In this document: positions 1 through 7,635 of the stretch, in pieces
How the letters are laid out: every line of letters begins with the position of its first letter
Numbering within the stretch: position 1 is the first letter of the stretch
Source: Sphingobium sp. C100
GTDB lineage: Bacteria > Pseudomonadota > Alphaproteobacteria > Sphingomonadales > Sphingomonadaceae
Length of the DNA stretch: 64,000 bases
Reading direction: 5' to 3'
Assembly: GCF_000508185.1 (NCBI RefSeq)
Contig: NZ_AYOY01000154.1
Location: 33,055 to 97,054 of the forward strand
The notes under the pieces: model-generated
What the model saw: only the letters and a program-made list of their open reading frames with translations
Database searches by the model: none
What the model was told of the DNA's origin: nothing
Program-made: the position numbers and the translations under genes

Positions 1-2284
1 TGACCTCGAACGGCACCGTTCCCGCGACCTCCAAACCGTAGAGCTTGCCGCCCTGGCCGTTGACCGGCCGGGTGATGGTGCCGACCATGTCGGTGACGCC
101 TGGCGGCAGCGTCACGGGCAGGCCGGTATAATCGAACGGCACCGTCTCCCGATAGACGTAGCTTTGCAGCTTCTTGTAGAAGAGCTGGAGGCCGACATAG
201 CCCTTGGTGCCGAAATATTTCTCGAAATTGAGGTCGGCCGCCCAGGCGCGATAGGGGCGCAGCGTCGGCGCGCCGCCAGTGCCGGTGATGATGCCGCTGG
301 CGGTGTTGTAGCCATAATCGAGGCTGACCTTCATATCCTCGAAGCGGGGGCGCTGGATCTCGCGCGCGCCCGACAGGCGGATGACGAAGTCGGTCGGAAA
401 ACGCAGCGACAGGTTCATGCTGGGCAGCACGTCCCAATAATTGGCGCCGCGCGTGGTCGGCACCAGGTCGGCCGCCGCCAGGTTCACGAAGCCGCTCGAC
501 TTCTGTTCCGTATTCTGGGCCAGCACGCCGATATTGCCGGTGAGTTCGGCCGAACCGACCGGCGCCTTGATGTCGGCCATCAGATAGGCGGACATGACCC
601 GTTCGGTCACCGAATAGGCCTTGGCCGGCACGTCCTTGCTGGGGTTGAGCGTCCGCACATAGACGCCATCGGCCAGCAGCTGGAAAGGATCATAGGACAG
701 GATCGGGCCGACGCCGATGAAGCCCAGATTGGTGGCGCTCAGGCGATATTGTTCGGGCAGCGCCAGCGCGGTCGCGCCATTCGCCAGGTTGAGGAAATAT
801 TCCTCCGGCGTCTTGGACTTGGTGCGGTCGGTATAGCCCAGGCCCGCCGTGACCTTCGACAGGAAGGCGCTCTCTATCTCCTTGCCGAACTCGATCTGAT
901 AGCTTTTCAGCTCATCGTCGATGATGCGGTCATTATAATAGCCTTCCTGATGGCCGAGCGGCGCCCCTGCGCCCCAGCCGAGCGGATCGGTCAGCACCAT
1001 CAGGTCCGGGTTGCTGTAGTCGAGCTGGCTGGACGTGAAGCGGGTGCCCGTCCCGGTGCTCACGAAATCCAGCGTGTCGGTGGCGCCGACGCCCGCGCCG
1101 GGACCGGTGCCCGCGTTGGATTCGAGCGACAATTCGCTGCGGTCGGTGCGCGAATACCCAAAATCGAAGCTGGCCGACCAGCCGTCGTCGCCGGTATATT
1201 TGGCGTTGAAGCCGCCCGAGAAGATGGTCGATTTGCGCTCATAGCCGTGATTGTTGACCACGGCCTCGACGCCGGTGAAGGTGCCGCTGTTGATGAAATT
1301 GCCGTCTTTCTGAACGCTGCCCGGCACCAAGGTCGCGCCGCTCCAGAACAGCGGGAATTCCACGCCGCGCTTGATCTGCTTGTCCTTGAAGTCGCCATAG
1401 AAGCCATCGAAGGTCAGCATGAGCGTATCGGTGGCCTGCACCTGCACGCTGCCCTGAATGCCGAGCCGTTCAAGCTGGGTGGAAACGCCAAAGGGCTTGA
1501 TGCCGCCAATCACCTTGTCGCCATCGGCGGTGTCGGCATAGCCCCAGGCTTCGAACTCCTTGGACTGATAGGGTTCGTCGCTATAGGCGACCGACAGGGC
1601 GACGCCGATCCGGTCGCCGGCGAACTGGTCGACATAGGTGCCGGTCAGGCGATAGCCCTTGTCCTTGCTGTCGGCATTGACCTTGCCAAGATCGGCATAG
1701 ACGCCGCGTGCGCCCACCGCGATCATCTGCTTGCCATAATCGAGCGGGCGGATGGTGCGGATGTCGACCGTGCCGACCAGACCCTGGTGGATGAGGTTCG
1801 CCTGCGGCGTCTTGTAGACATCGACCCGGCTGACGACCTCGGCCGGATATTGGTCGAACTCGACATTGCGCTGTTCGCCGGTCGAAGTTTGCGGGCGGCC
1901 GTTGAGCGTGGTGGAGGACAGGTCGGCGCTGGCGCCGCGGATCGCGATGGAATTGGCGCGGCCGAACAGGCGCTGCGACGTCAGGCCCGGCAGGCGGGCG
2001 ATGGATTCGCCGATCGACGCGTCGGGCAGCTTGCCGATATCCTCGGCCGATACGGACTCGACGATCGTCTGGGCATTTTTCTTGACGTTGACCGCGCTTT
2101 CCAGCGCGGCGCGGAAGCCGGTGACGACGATGGTGCTGGGGGCGTCATCCTGCGGCGCGGTTTCAGCCTGGGGAGCGCCTGGCTGTGGCGCGTCCTGCGC
2201 GATAGCGGGCGCCGTGCCGGCTGCGACAATGATCGCAAGAATGGAAGCGCCCAGCAACTGGACGCGGTCGATATGATTGGCCAC
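1..2284 (-). CDS. TonB-dependent receptor, 3' end outside the window
   Basis: Outer-membrane beta-barrel receptor that would import a large or scarce substrate using TonB energy. I read it from a GTG at 2284 preceded by GGGGAGAGG about five bases upstream. The frame stays open for 761 codons to the window edge, so the C-terminus is missing. The N-terminus has a hydrophobic signal segment ending near AIAQ, a TonB-box-like stretch (STIVVTGFR) and a plug with IGESIARLPGL, IAIRG and VDVYKTPQ motifs. This style is typical of the long Caulobacter/Xanthomonas/sphingomonad receptors of about 900-1000 residues. Its divergent neighbour is a LacI-family regulator, an arrangement usual for carbohydrate receptors. 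The substrate is therefore probably a sugar or glycoside, but this is inference. Confidence 0.93.
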   Translation of the reverse strand, partial: MANHIDRVQLLGASILAIIVAAGTAPAIAQDAPQPGAPQAETAPQDDAPSTIVVTGFRAALESAVNVKKNAQTIVESVSAEDIGKLPDASIGESIARLPGLTSQRLFGRANSIAIRGASADLSSTTLNGRPQTSTGEQRNVEFDQYPAEVVSRVDVYKTPQANLIHQGLVGTVDIRTIRPLDYGKQMIAVGARGVYADLGKVNADSKDKGYRLTGTYVDQFAGDRIGVALSVAYSDEPYQSKEFEAWGYADTADGDKVIGGIKPFGVSTQLERLGIQGSVQVQATDTLMLTFDGFYGDFKDKQIKRGVEFPLFWSGATLVPGSVQKDGNFINSGTFTGVEAVVNNHGYERKSTIFSGGFNAKYTGDDGWSASFDFGYSRTDRSELSLESNAGTGPGAGVGATDTLDFVSTGTGTRFTSSQLDYSNPDLMVLTDPLGWGAGAPLGHQEGYYNDRIIDDELKSYQIEFGKEIESAFLSKVTAGLGYTDRTKSKTPEEYFLNLANGATALALPEQYRLSATNLGFIGVGPILSYDPFQLLADGVYVRTLNPSKDVPAKAYSVTERVMSAYLMADIKAPVGSAELTGNIGVLAQNTEQKSSGFVNLAAADLVPTTRGANYWDVLPSMNLSLRFPTDFVIRLSGAREIQRPRFEDMKVSLDYGYNTASGIITGTGGAPTLRPYRAWAADLNFEKYFGTKGYVGLQLFYKKLQSYVYRETVPFDYTGLPVTLPPGVTDMVGTITRPVNGQGGKLYGLEVAGTVPFEV

Positions 2285-2424
2285 TTTTATCCTCTCCCCT
2301 TGCCACCGGACAAACCCTGAGGGGCCGGTGCAAAACCCGTGCATCCCGCGAATGTGGTCGTGCAGCGCCACTTCTCCGCGATGACGCCTGTCTTACGCCC
2401 GGTCGGGCCGGTCGGACAGAAGGC

Positions 2425-2432
2425 ATACGTAT
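2425..2432. promoter_or_regulatory. Candidate operator in the TonB receptor / LacI intergenic region
   Basis: The 288-base region between the divergent receptor and LacI gene contains ATACGTAT, a perfect 8-base palindrome with a central CG, inside a longer run of alternating pyrimidines and purines. LacI-family operators are usually palindromes centred on CG, so this is the best operator candidate here. The dyad is short and no second copy was found. Confidence 0.3.
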
Positions 2433-2572
2433 ACGCATAATATGCACGGCCCTTCGGCGGCAGCGACTGTGGCCGCGGCGCAACGCGACGCCATCACGGG
2501 ACGGACGCAATTGCCTTGCTTTCCCGACGCTCCTACCATGGCTGTTGCGCATGGGTCGCACGGGAGACACAG

Positions 2573-3607
2573 ATGGGACGCCAGCCGAGCAGCAAGCCGA
2601 CCAGCTTCGACATCGCCTATCTCGCCGGCGTTTCGCAGCCGACCGTCAGCCGTGCGCTGCGCGGCTCGCGATCCGTCAGCCTCGCCACGCGCCAGCGGAT
2701 CGAGGCGATCGCGCGCGAGCTGAATTATTCGGTCGACAAGAATGCGTCCTCCCTCCGTTCACAACGGTCGAACACCATCGCCCTGCTGTTCTTCGAAGAT
2801 CCCACGCCCGACGAATCCAACATCAACCCCTTCTTCCTGTCGATGTTGGGGTCGATCACCCGGCAATGCGCGGCGCGGGGGCTGGACCTGCTGATCTCGT
2901 TCCAGAAGATGGAGGATGACTGGCATGTCCGCTATCAGGACAGCCATCGCGCCGACGGCCTCATCCTGCTCGGCTATGGCGACTATACGCTCTACAAGAG
3001 CCGGCTGGAGCAACTGGTCGGCCATGGCACCCATTTCGTGCGCTGGGGATCGGTGGACGAAGGCAATATCGGCGCGACCGTTGGTTCGGACAATGTCGGC
3101 GCCGGGCGGTTGGCGGGCGACCATCTGCTGGAGCTGGGGCGACGACGCATCGCCTTCCTGGGTCATGCCGACGAACATTATCCCGAATTCGCCGATCGCT
3201 ATCAGGGGCTATGTGCGGCGATGCTGGCGCAGGGGATCGCGCCCGAACCCGCGTTGCAGGTCGATGCGTTGACCGCCGAGGATGCCGGCCATGCCGCAGC
3301 GCAGGCGTTGATCGCACGCGGTGTGGCGTTCGACGCGATCTTCGCCGCCAGCGACCTCATTGCCATTGGCGCGATGCGCGCGCTCGCCGAGGCGGGGCTG
3401 AACGTCCCGCATGATGTGGCGATCGTGGGTTTCGACGATATCCCGGCCGCCAGCCTCACCAGCCCGCCGCTCACCACGATCATGCAGGACATGAAGGGCG
3501 CGGGCGAATTGCTGGTCGATGCCGTGCTGGCGCAGGTCGAGGAAAGGCCGTTGCCGCGCACTACGCTTCCCGCGCGGCTGGTGGTTCGGCGCAGCAGTGC
3601 GGGATAG
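2573..3607 (+). CDS. LacI-family transcriptional regulator
   Basis: DNA-binding repressor or activator responding to a sugar-like ligand. The 344-residue product has the LacI helix-turn-helix at residues 10-30 (DIAYLAGVSQPTVSRALRG), a hinge to about residue 64, then a periplasmic-binding-protein-like effector domain with DGLILLGYG, FDAIFAASD and VAIVGFDDIPAA motifs. I start it at the ATG at 2573, after a GGGAGA purine stretch, because the frame upstream lacks LacI homology. It is divergent from the TonB receptor and probably regulates it. It converges with the histidine kinase gene, leaving 12 bases between stops. Confidence 0.93.
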   Translation: MGRQPSSKPTSFDIAYLAGVSQPTVSRALRGSRSVSLATRQRIEAIARELNYSVDKNASSLRSQRSNTIALLFFEDPTPDESNINPFFLSMLGSITRQCAARGLDLLISFQKMEDDWHVRYQDSHRADGLILLGYGDYTLYKSRLEQLVGHGTHFVRWGSVDEGNIGATVGSDNVGAGRLAGDHLLELGRRRIAFLGHADEHYPEFADRYQGLCAAMLAQGIAPEPALQVDALTAEDAGHAAAQALIARGVAFDAIFAASDLIAIGAMRALAEAGLNVPHDVAIVGFDDIPAASLTSPPLTTIMQDMKGAGELLVDAVLAQVEERPLPRTTLPARLVVRRSSAG

Positions 3608-3619
3608 CGATCCCAAGGC

Positions 3620-4957
3620 TCAATCGGGCGCGGCGGGGAAGGCCACGGTGATGCGCAGCCCCCCTCCGGCCGGCAGGTCGAAGGTCAGTTCTCCCTTCAT
3701 CGTCTCCGCCAGCGCCCGCACGATGGCGAGGCCCAGGCCCGCGCCCCCCGTCATCCGGTTTCGTGACGGCTCCAGCCGATGATAGGCCTGCCCCAGCCGA
3801 CCCAGCTCCTCCGGCGGAACGCCCGGCCCGTCATCCTCGAACCGCCAGAGGACGCGATCGCCCTCGCGCAGGATCGCAATGTCCAGATGGGCGGCGTGGC
3901 GCAGCCCATTGTCGGCCAGATTGCCGAATATACGCTCCAGTCCGGCGGGATCGGCCTCCACCATGGCGGGCAGGGCAGGGGCGACGCCGATGCGATCGGC
4001 GTCGATGCGCGCGTCCACCAGATCGCGGGTCAGCGCCGCCAGGTCGATCCGCCGCATAGGCTCGGGCGGACCGCGATCGATCCCGGCGAAAAGCAGATTG
4101 TCGTCCAGCAGCGCCGACATCTGGTCGAGATCCTGTTCCGCGCGCCGATGCTGGTCGGGATCGACGATGAACTCCGTCCGCAGGCGCAGCCGGGTGAGAT
4201 AGGTGCGCATGTCATGGGCGATCCCCGCGAGGATGAAGGTCCGCTCTTCCACCAGCCCGGCGATCCGCTGTTTCATGCCATTGAAAGCAAGGGCGAGTTC
4301 GCGGGTTTCCCGACTGCCTTCCGCCCGAACATCGGCGGCATGGAGATCCTGGCCCAGCATATGCACGGCCTGGGTGAGCCGCCGCAGCGGTCGGGTGGTC
4401 TGGCGCAGCGCCAGCCAGAGCAGGATGAGGAGGAGCGCGCCGCCGACGAAGCCCAGCAGGCTGCGTCGGGCAAGATAGGCGCGCAGGCCGCTGGCGGGGC
4501 GTCCCGTGAGCAGCAGCACGCGCCCGTCCCGCAGCCAGATGGTAAGGCGGATCGGCACCAGGAAACGCCAGGGGCGCGCCCGGTCGCCCATCAGGACGCC
4601 GGCAAAGCCGGGGCCGCCGTCCACCACCATATTATGGTCCGCCACCGCGTGGCGATAGGCGCGCGCCAGCCCGGCGAGCGCAGGTGGCACCTCGCGATAG
4701 TCGCGTGGCGCCGCCCGCTCGATCCGCACGGTGAAGAGCGAACCGTCATAGCTGCTGGCAAGGCGGTCGGCGCCGGCCGGGCCGGCCTGCTCCATCGCGG
4801 TCACCATCTGCGCCAGGGCCGGGGGGGAAGGGAGGCCATAGGTGGCGTTCTCGATCGCCCGGCCCGGCAGCTGCAAGATGATGAGCAGCAGCAGCTGGAG
4901 CAGGATGAACCCCGCCAGCATGACAAGTCCGATACGAAAGGACAGCGTCGTGCCCAT
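3620..4957 (-). CDS. EnvZ-like sensor histidine kinase
   Basis: Inner-membrane sensor kinase of the pair with the response regulator just upstream. Visible in order: a first membrane helix (about residues 10-30), a periplasmic region of about 130 residues, a second helix (about 167-184), a HAMP linker, a dimerisation/phosphoacceptor box with His248 (AGIAHDMRTYLTRLRL), an N box (NLADNGLRHA), DDGPGVP, and a G2 box (GGAGLGLAIVRA). The H-box normally reads HDLRTPLTR, but here the proline is tyrosine. The start at 4957 is chosen because it lies five bases past the regulator's stop; the open frame continues 12 codons further into the regulator. The stimulus is unknown. Confidence 0.9.
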   Translation of the reverse strand: MGTTLSFRIGLVMLAGFILLQLLLLIILQLPGRAIENATYGLPSPPALAQMVTAMEQAGPAGADRLASSYDGSLFTVRIERAAPRDYREVPPALAGLARAYRHAVADHNMVVDGGPGFAGVLMGDRARPWRFLVPIRLTIWLRDGRVLLLTGRPASGLRAYLARRSLLGFVGGALLLILLWLALRQTTRPLRRLTQAVHMLGQDLHAADVRAEGSRETRELALAFNGMKQRIAGLVEERTFILAGIAHDMRTYLTRLRLRTEFIVDPDQHRRAEQDLDQMSALLDDNLLFAGIDRGPPEPMRRIDLAALTRDLVDARIDADRIGVAPALPAMVEADPAGLERIFGNLADNGLRHAAHLDIAILREGDRVLWRFEDDGPGVPPEELGRLGQAYHRLEPSRNRMTGGAGLGLAIVRALAETMKGELTFDLPAGGGLRITVAFPAAPD

Positions 4958-4961
4958 GGCT

Positions 4962-5687
4962 TCAGACCCGCCGCACCGGCGCGACAAACACATAGCCGCC
5001 GCCGCGCACGGTCTTGATCAGCATATCGCCACCCGGAAAGGTCGCCAGCTTGCGCCGCACGCGGCCGAGCTGGACGTCGATGGTCCGGTCGAAGGGTTCG
5101 GCTGTCCGGCCGCGCGTCCAGTCCAGCAGCTGTTCGCGCGAGAGGACACGCTGCGGCCGCTCGACCAGGCAGAGCAGCAGGTCATGCTCCCCGCCCGTCA
5201 GTTCCAGAGAGGCGCCGTCGGGCGTGCTGAGGTGGCGGGCGTCGGCATCCCATAGCCAGCCCGCAAAGGCGTAGCGGCGCGTGCCGGGCGACTGGATCAT
5301 GCCCTCGCCCGTTTGCGACCGGCGCAGCAGCGCGCGCACCCTGGCGACCATCTCGCGCGGATTGAAGGGCTTGGGCAGATAATCGTCCGCCCCGATCTCC
5401 AGTCCGATGATCCGGTCCACATCGTCGCTGCGCGCCGACAGGATCATCAGCGGGAAATGGCCCGCCGCGCGTACCCGGCGGCACAGGGACAGCCCGTCCT
5501 CGCCGGGCAGCATGATGTCCACCAGCGCCATATCGACCGGTATGCGCTGGACCAGCGCGTCGAAATCGGCCGCTGTGCGGCAGGCATGAGCATCCATGCC
5601 TTCCCGCGCCAGGAGGGCGGAGACAAGGGCGCGAATCTCGTCGTCATCCTCGACCAGGGCGATTTGGGGGCGGGGTCGGCTTTCCAT
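4962..5687 (-). CDS. OmpR-family response regulator
   Basis: Two-domain DNA-binding response regulator, 241 residues. The receiver domain has the acidic pocket (VEDDDE, residues 12-17), phosphoacceptor Asp57 (ALVDIMLPGEDG), and the conserved lysine in DYLPKPFNP. The C-terminal half is an OmpR/PhoB winged helix with the typical LSREQLLDW, DRTIDVQLGRVRRKL and IKTVRGGGYVF stretches. It is first in a two-gene operon with the sensor kinase. It is divergent from the small secreted protein at 5842, and the 154-base intergenic region may hold its own targets, but I see no repeated site that proves it. Confidence 0.94.
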   Translation of the reverse strand: MESRPRPQIALVEDDDEIRALVSALLAREGMDAHACRTAADFDALVQRIPVDMALVDIMLPGEDGLSLCRRVRAAGHFPLMILSARSDDVDRIIGLEIGADDYLPKPFNPREMVARVRALLRRSQTGEGMIQSPGTRRYAFAGWLWDADARHLSTPDGASLELTGGEHDLLLCLVERPQRVLSREQLLDWTRGRTAEPFDRTIDVQLGRVRRKLATFPGGDMLIKTVRGGGYVFVAPVRRV

Positions 5688-5841
5688 GCCGCGACCATGC
5701 CACGCCGTGGTTCAGGGGCAAGCCACGTTACATTTTGTCACCCTCTGTTTCCGGCGGGTCGCACCCGGATTACCGCGCTCCTGCATAAGGCGTCTCCAGG
5801 GGGCATGACCCGAGCATGACCGCATATAAGGAGATTGACAG

Positions 5842-6246
5842 ATGAAGCATTTCTTGACCGCTGCGACCATGGGCCTGGCCCTTGCCGGCAGCTTTGCCGT
5901 CTCGACCGCCGCCGAAGCCCGCTCGCGCAGCCGCAGCGTCAGCGTCCAGGGCGCCTATGGCCATGGCTATAACCGCTCGCGCGCCGTCACGCGGCAACCT
6001 GGTTCCAGCGCCGTCAACCGCAGCATCCAGACCAACGACGGTCGCGGCGTCTCCTCCAGCCGGGGCGCGAACTGGGGCAATGGCAGCTATTCAGGCGGCG
6101 CGACCCACACGACCAGTAACGGCACGAACTGGGGCCGCTCCACGAGCGCGGCGCGCAACGCGGACGGCAGCATCAGCGGCACGACGACCCGCACGCGTCC
6201 CGACGGCTCCACCGGCACGGTATCGCGCACCTATGATCCTTACTGA
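5842..6246 (+). CDS. Small secreted Ser/Thr/Gly/Arg-rich protein of unknown function
   Basis: A 134-residue protein with a clear signal peptide (hydrophobic core to about residue 20, then STAAEA with cleavage near residue 25). The mature part has low complexity and is rich in arginine, serine, glycine and threonine, with repeated NWGxxS/NG-type units (GANWGNGSY, GTNWGRSTS) and a tail of TRTRPDGSTGTVSRTYDP. A good ribosome-binding site (AAGGAG) sits nine bases upstream. It begins directly opposite the two-component operon and may be its target. I do not recognise a family with a known function; an envelope or matrix role is only a guess. Confidence 0.75.
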   Translation: MKHFLTAATMGLALAGSFAVSTAAEARSRSRSVSVQGAYGHGYNRSRAVTRQPGSSAVNRSIQTNDGRGVSSSRGANWGNGSYSGGATHTTSNGTNWGRSTSAARNADGSISGTTTRTRPDGSTGTVSRTYDPY

Positions 6247-6341
6247 TCCCGTTTGATCCCTATTTTCTTCGCGCTGGTCCGGTCCGCTCCGCTCCTCCCA
6301 CTCCCGGCCGGGCCAGCGCGATCCTGCATGAAAGACATCTC

Positions 6342-6803
6342 ATGAAAGCCCTGTCGCTATCCATTGCCAGTCCCCTTCTGGTCGCCATCGTCCTGATCGC
6401 CTCCCCTTCCCACGCGCGGCCCGGAGGGCTGGGCGGCGGTGACCGGGGCGACTGGTTTGAAAAGGCCGACGGCAACCACAACGGACGCGTGACCCGCGCT
6501 GAATTCGCGGCCTATCGCCAGGCCCAATTTGACCAGCTTGACCGCAACCGGGACGGCGTCGTCAGCCCCGCCGACTTCCCTCGCCTCGCCAAGGTCCGGC
6601 CTGATGCCTATGCCAGGCTGACCGCCATGCTCGACCAGGCCGACGCCAATGGCGACGGCGCCATTTCCCGCGCGGAAATGAACAGTGCGCCGCCGCGTCT
6701 CTTCAACCTTGCCGACGCCGACCATGATGGCGAGGTCACCCAGGCCGAATTTGTCCGGGCGCGCGAAGCCATGCAGGCGGCAATGGCCGCCCGGCGGCAA
6801 TAG
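6342..6803 (+). CDS. Exported EF-hand calcium-binding protein
   Basis: A 153-residue protein with a signal peptide (cleavage near SHA, residue 25) and four EF-hand loops at residues 43-54, 67-78, 101-112 and 125-136. All start with Asp, have Gly at position 6 and end with Glu or Asp (for example DANGDGAISRAE). Four intact loops imply Ca2+ binding in the periplasm or outside the cell. It lies two bases upstream of a fatty-acid-hydroxylase-family gene, so the two are co-transcribed. Calmodulin-like periplasmic proteins of this kind are common in sphingomonads, but their partners are mostly unknown. Confidence 0.88.
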   Translation: MKALSLSIASPLLVAIVLIASPSHARPGGLGGGDRGDWFEKADGNHNGRVTRAEFAAYRQAQFDQLDRNRDGVVSPADFPRLAKVRPDAYARLTAMLDQADANGDGAISRAEMNSAPPRLFNLADADHDGEVTQAEFVRAREAMQAAMAARRQ

Positions 6804-6805
6804 CG

Positions 6806-7609
6806 ATGGCCCATCACTCCCCCCTTTTCCTTGGCATAGCGGCCGTCGCGATCATCGCCGAGATGGTTTGGCGGCTGCGCACGGGACGCGGCTATGACGG
6901 GCGCGCGGCGCTGACCACGGCCGGGCTGGTCGCTGGCAATCTGGTCGCCGCCACGCTTCATGCCATGATCCTGGCGACGATGTTCGGCGCGGTATGGACG
7001 CATGCGCCGCATCGCTTTGCCGCCAGCCAATGGCATAGCTGGGCCCTTGGCTTTTTCGCCGTCGAATTCGCCTATTACTGGTTTCACCGCGCCAGCCACG
7101 AGATACGCTGGCTGTGGGCAAGCCACCATGTCCATCACAGCGCGGAGCAAATCACCTTTCTGGCGTCTCTGCGGCTGGGCTGGACGAACAGCCTGTCGCT
7201 CGGCTGGCTATTCTATCTGCCGGTGATCGCCATCGGCTTCGACCCCCGCGTGGTCGTCACGCTGCTGGCGATCAACCTCAACTATCAGTTCTTCCTGCAC
7301 AGTGAGGCGATCCCTCGGCTTGGGCCCCTGGAATGGCTGTTCAACACGCCCCATCACCACCGCGCGCACCACGCCAGCAACCCGGAATTTCTCGACCGCA
7401 ATTATGGCGGGATGCTGATCGTCTGGGACCGCCTGTTCGGCACCATCGCGCCTGAGAGCGACGTGGCCAAACGCTACGGACTGGTGGGCAAGGCGCGGGA
7501 GGATAATCCGGTCCGGCTGGCCCTGCGCGAATGGGTTCAGATCGCGGTGGATTTCCGACGGGCAAAGGGGTTGGGCGCGCGCTGGACGACACTGGTCCGA
7601 ATGAAATGA
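6806..7609 (+). CDS. Fatty acid hydroxylase / sterol desaturase superfamily membrane enzyme
   Basis: Integral-membrane di-iron oxygenase candidate of 267 residues. Three histidine clusters typical of the superfamily are present: HRASH (94-98), HHVHH (107-111) and HHHRAHH (183-189), between hydrophobic segments at about 8-20, 40-62, 78-92, 130-165. Members hydroxylate or desaturate lipids, carotenoids or sterols; the substrate cannot be read from the sequence. The ATG follows the stop of the EF-hand gene after two bases, so translation is probably coupled. It converges on the histidine kinase gene at 7636 with 26 bases between stops. Confidence 0.85.
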   Translation: MAHHSPLFLGIAAVAIIAEMVWRLRTGRGYDGRAALTTAGLVAGNLVAATLHAMILATMFGAVWTHAPHRFAASQWHSWALGFFAVEFAYYWFHRASHEIRWLWASHHVHHSAEQITFLASLRLGWTNSLSLGWLFYLPVIAIGFDPRVVVTLLAINLNYQFFLHSEAIPRLGPLEWLFNTPHHHRAHHASNPEFLDRNYGGMLIVWDRLFGTIAPESDVAKRYGLVGKAREDNPVRLALREWVQIAVDFRRAKGLGARWTTLVRMK

Positions 7610-7635
7610 CCCATAGCGCGTCTGGCCATGAGCGA

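Noticed and set aside
164..2320. Long plus-strand open frame of 718 codons opposite the TonB receptor
   Set aside because: It is a GC-rich mirror frame. The minus-strand reading has signal peptide, plug motifs and ribosome-binding site, while the plus frame has a low-complexity Ala/Gly/Asp/Arg composition and no domains.
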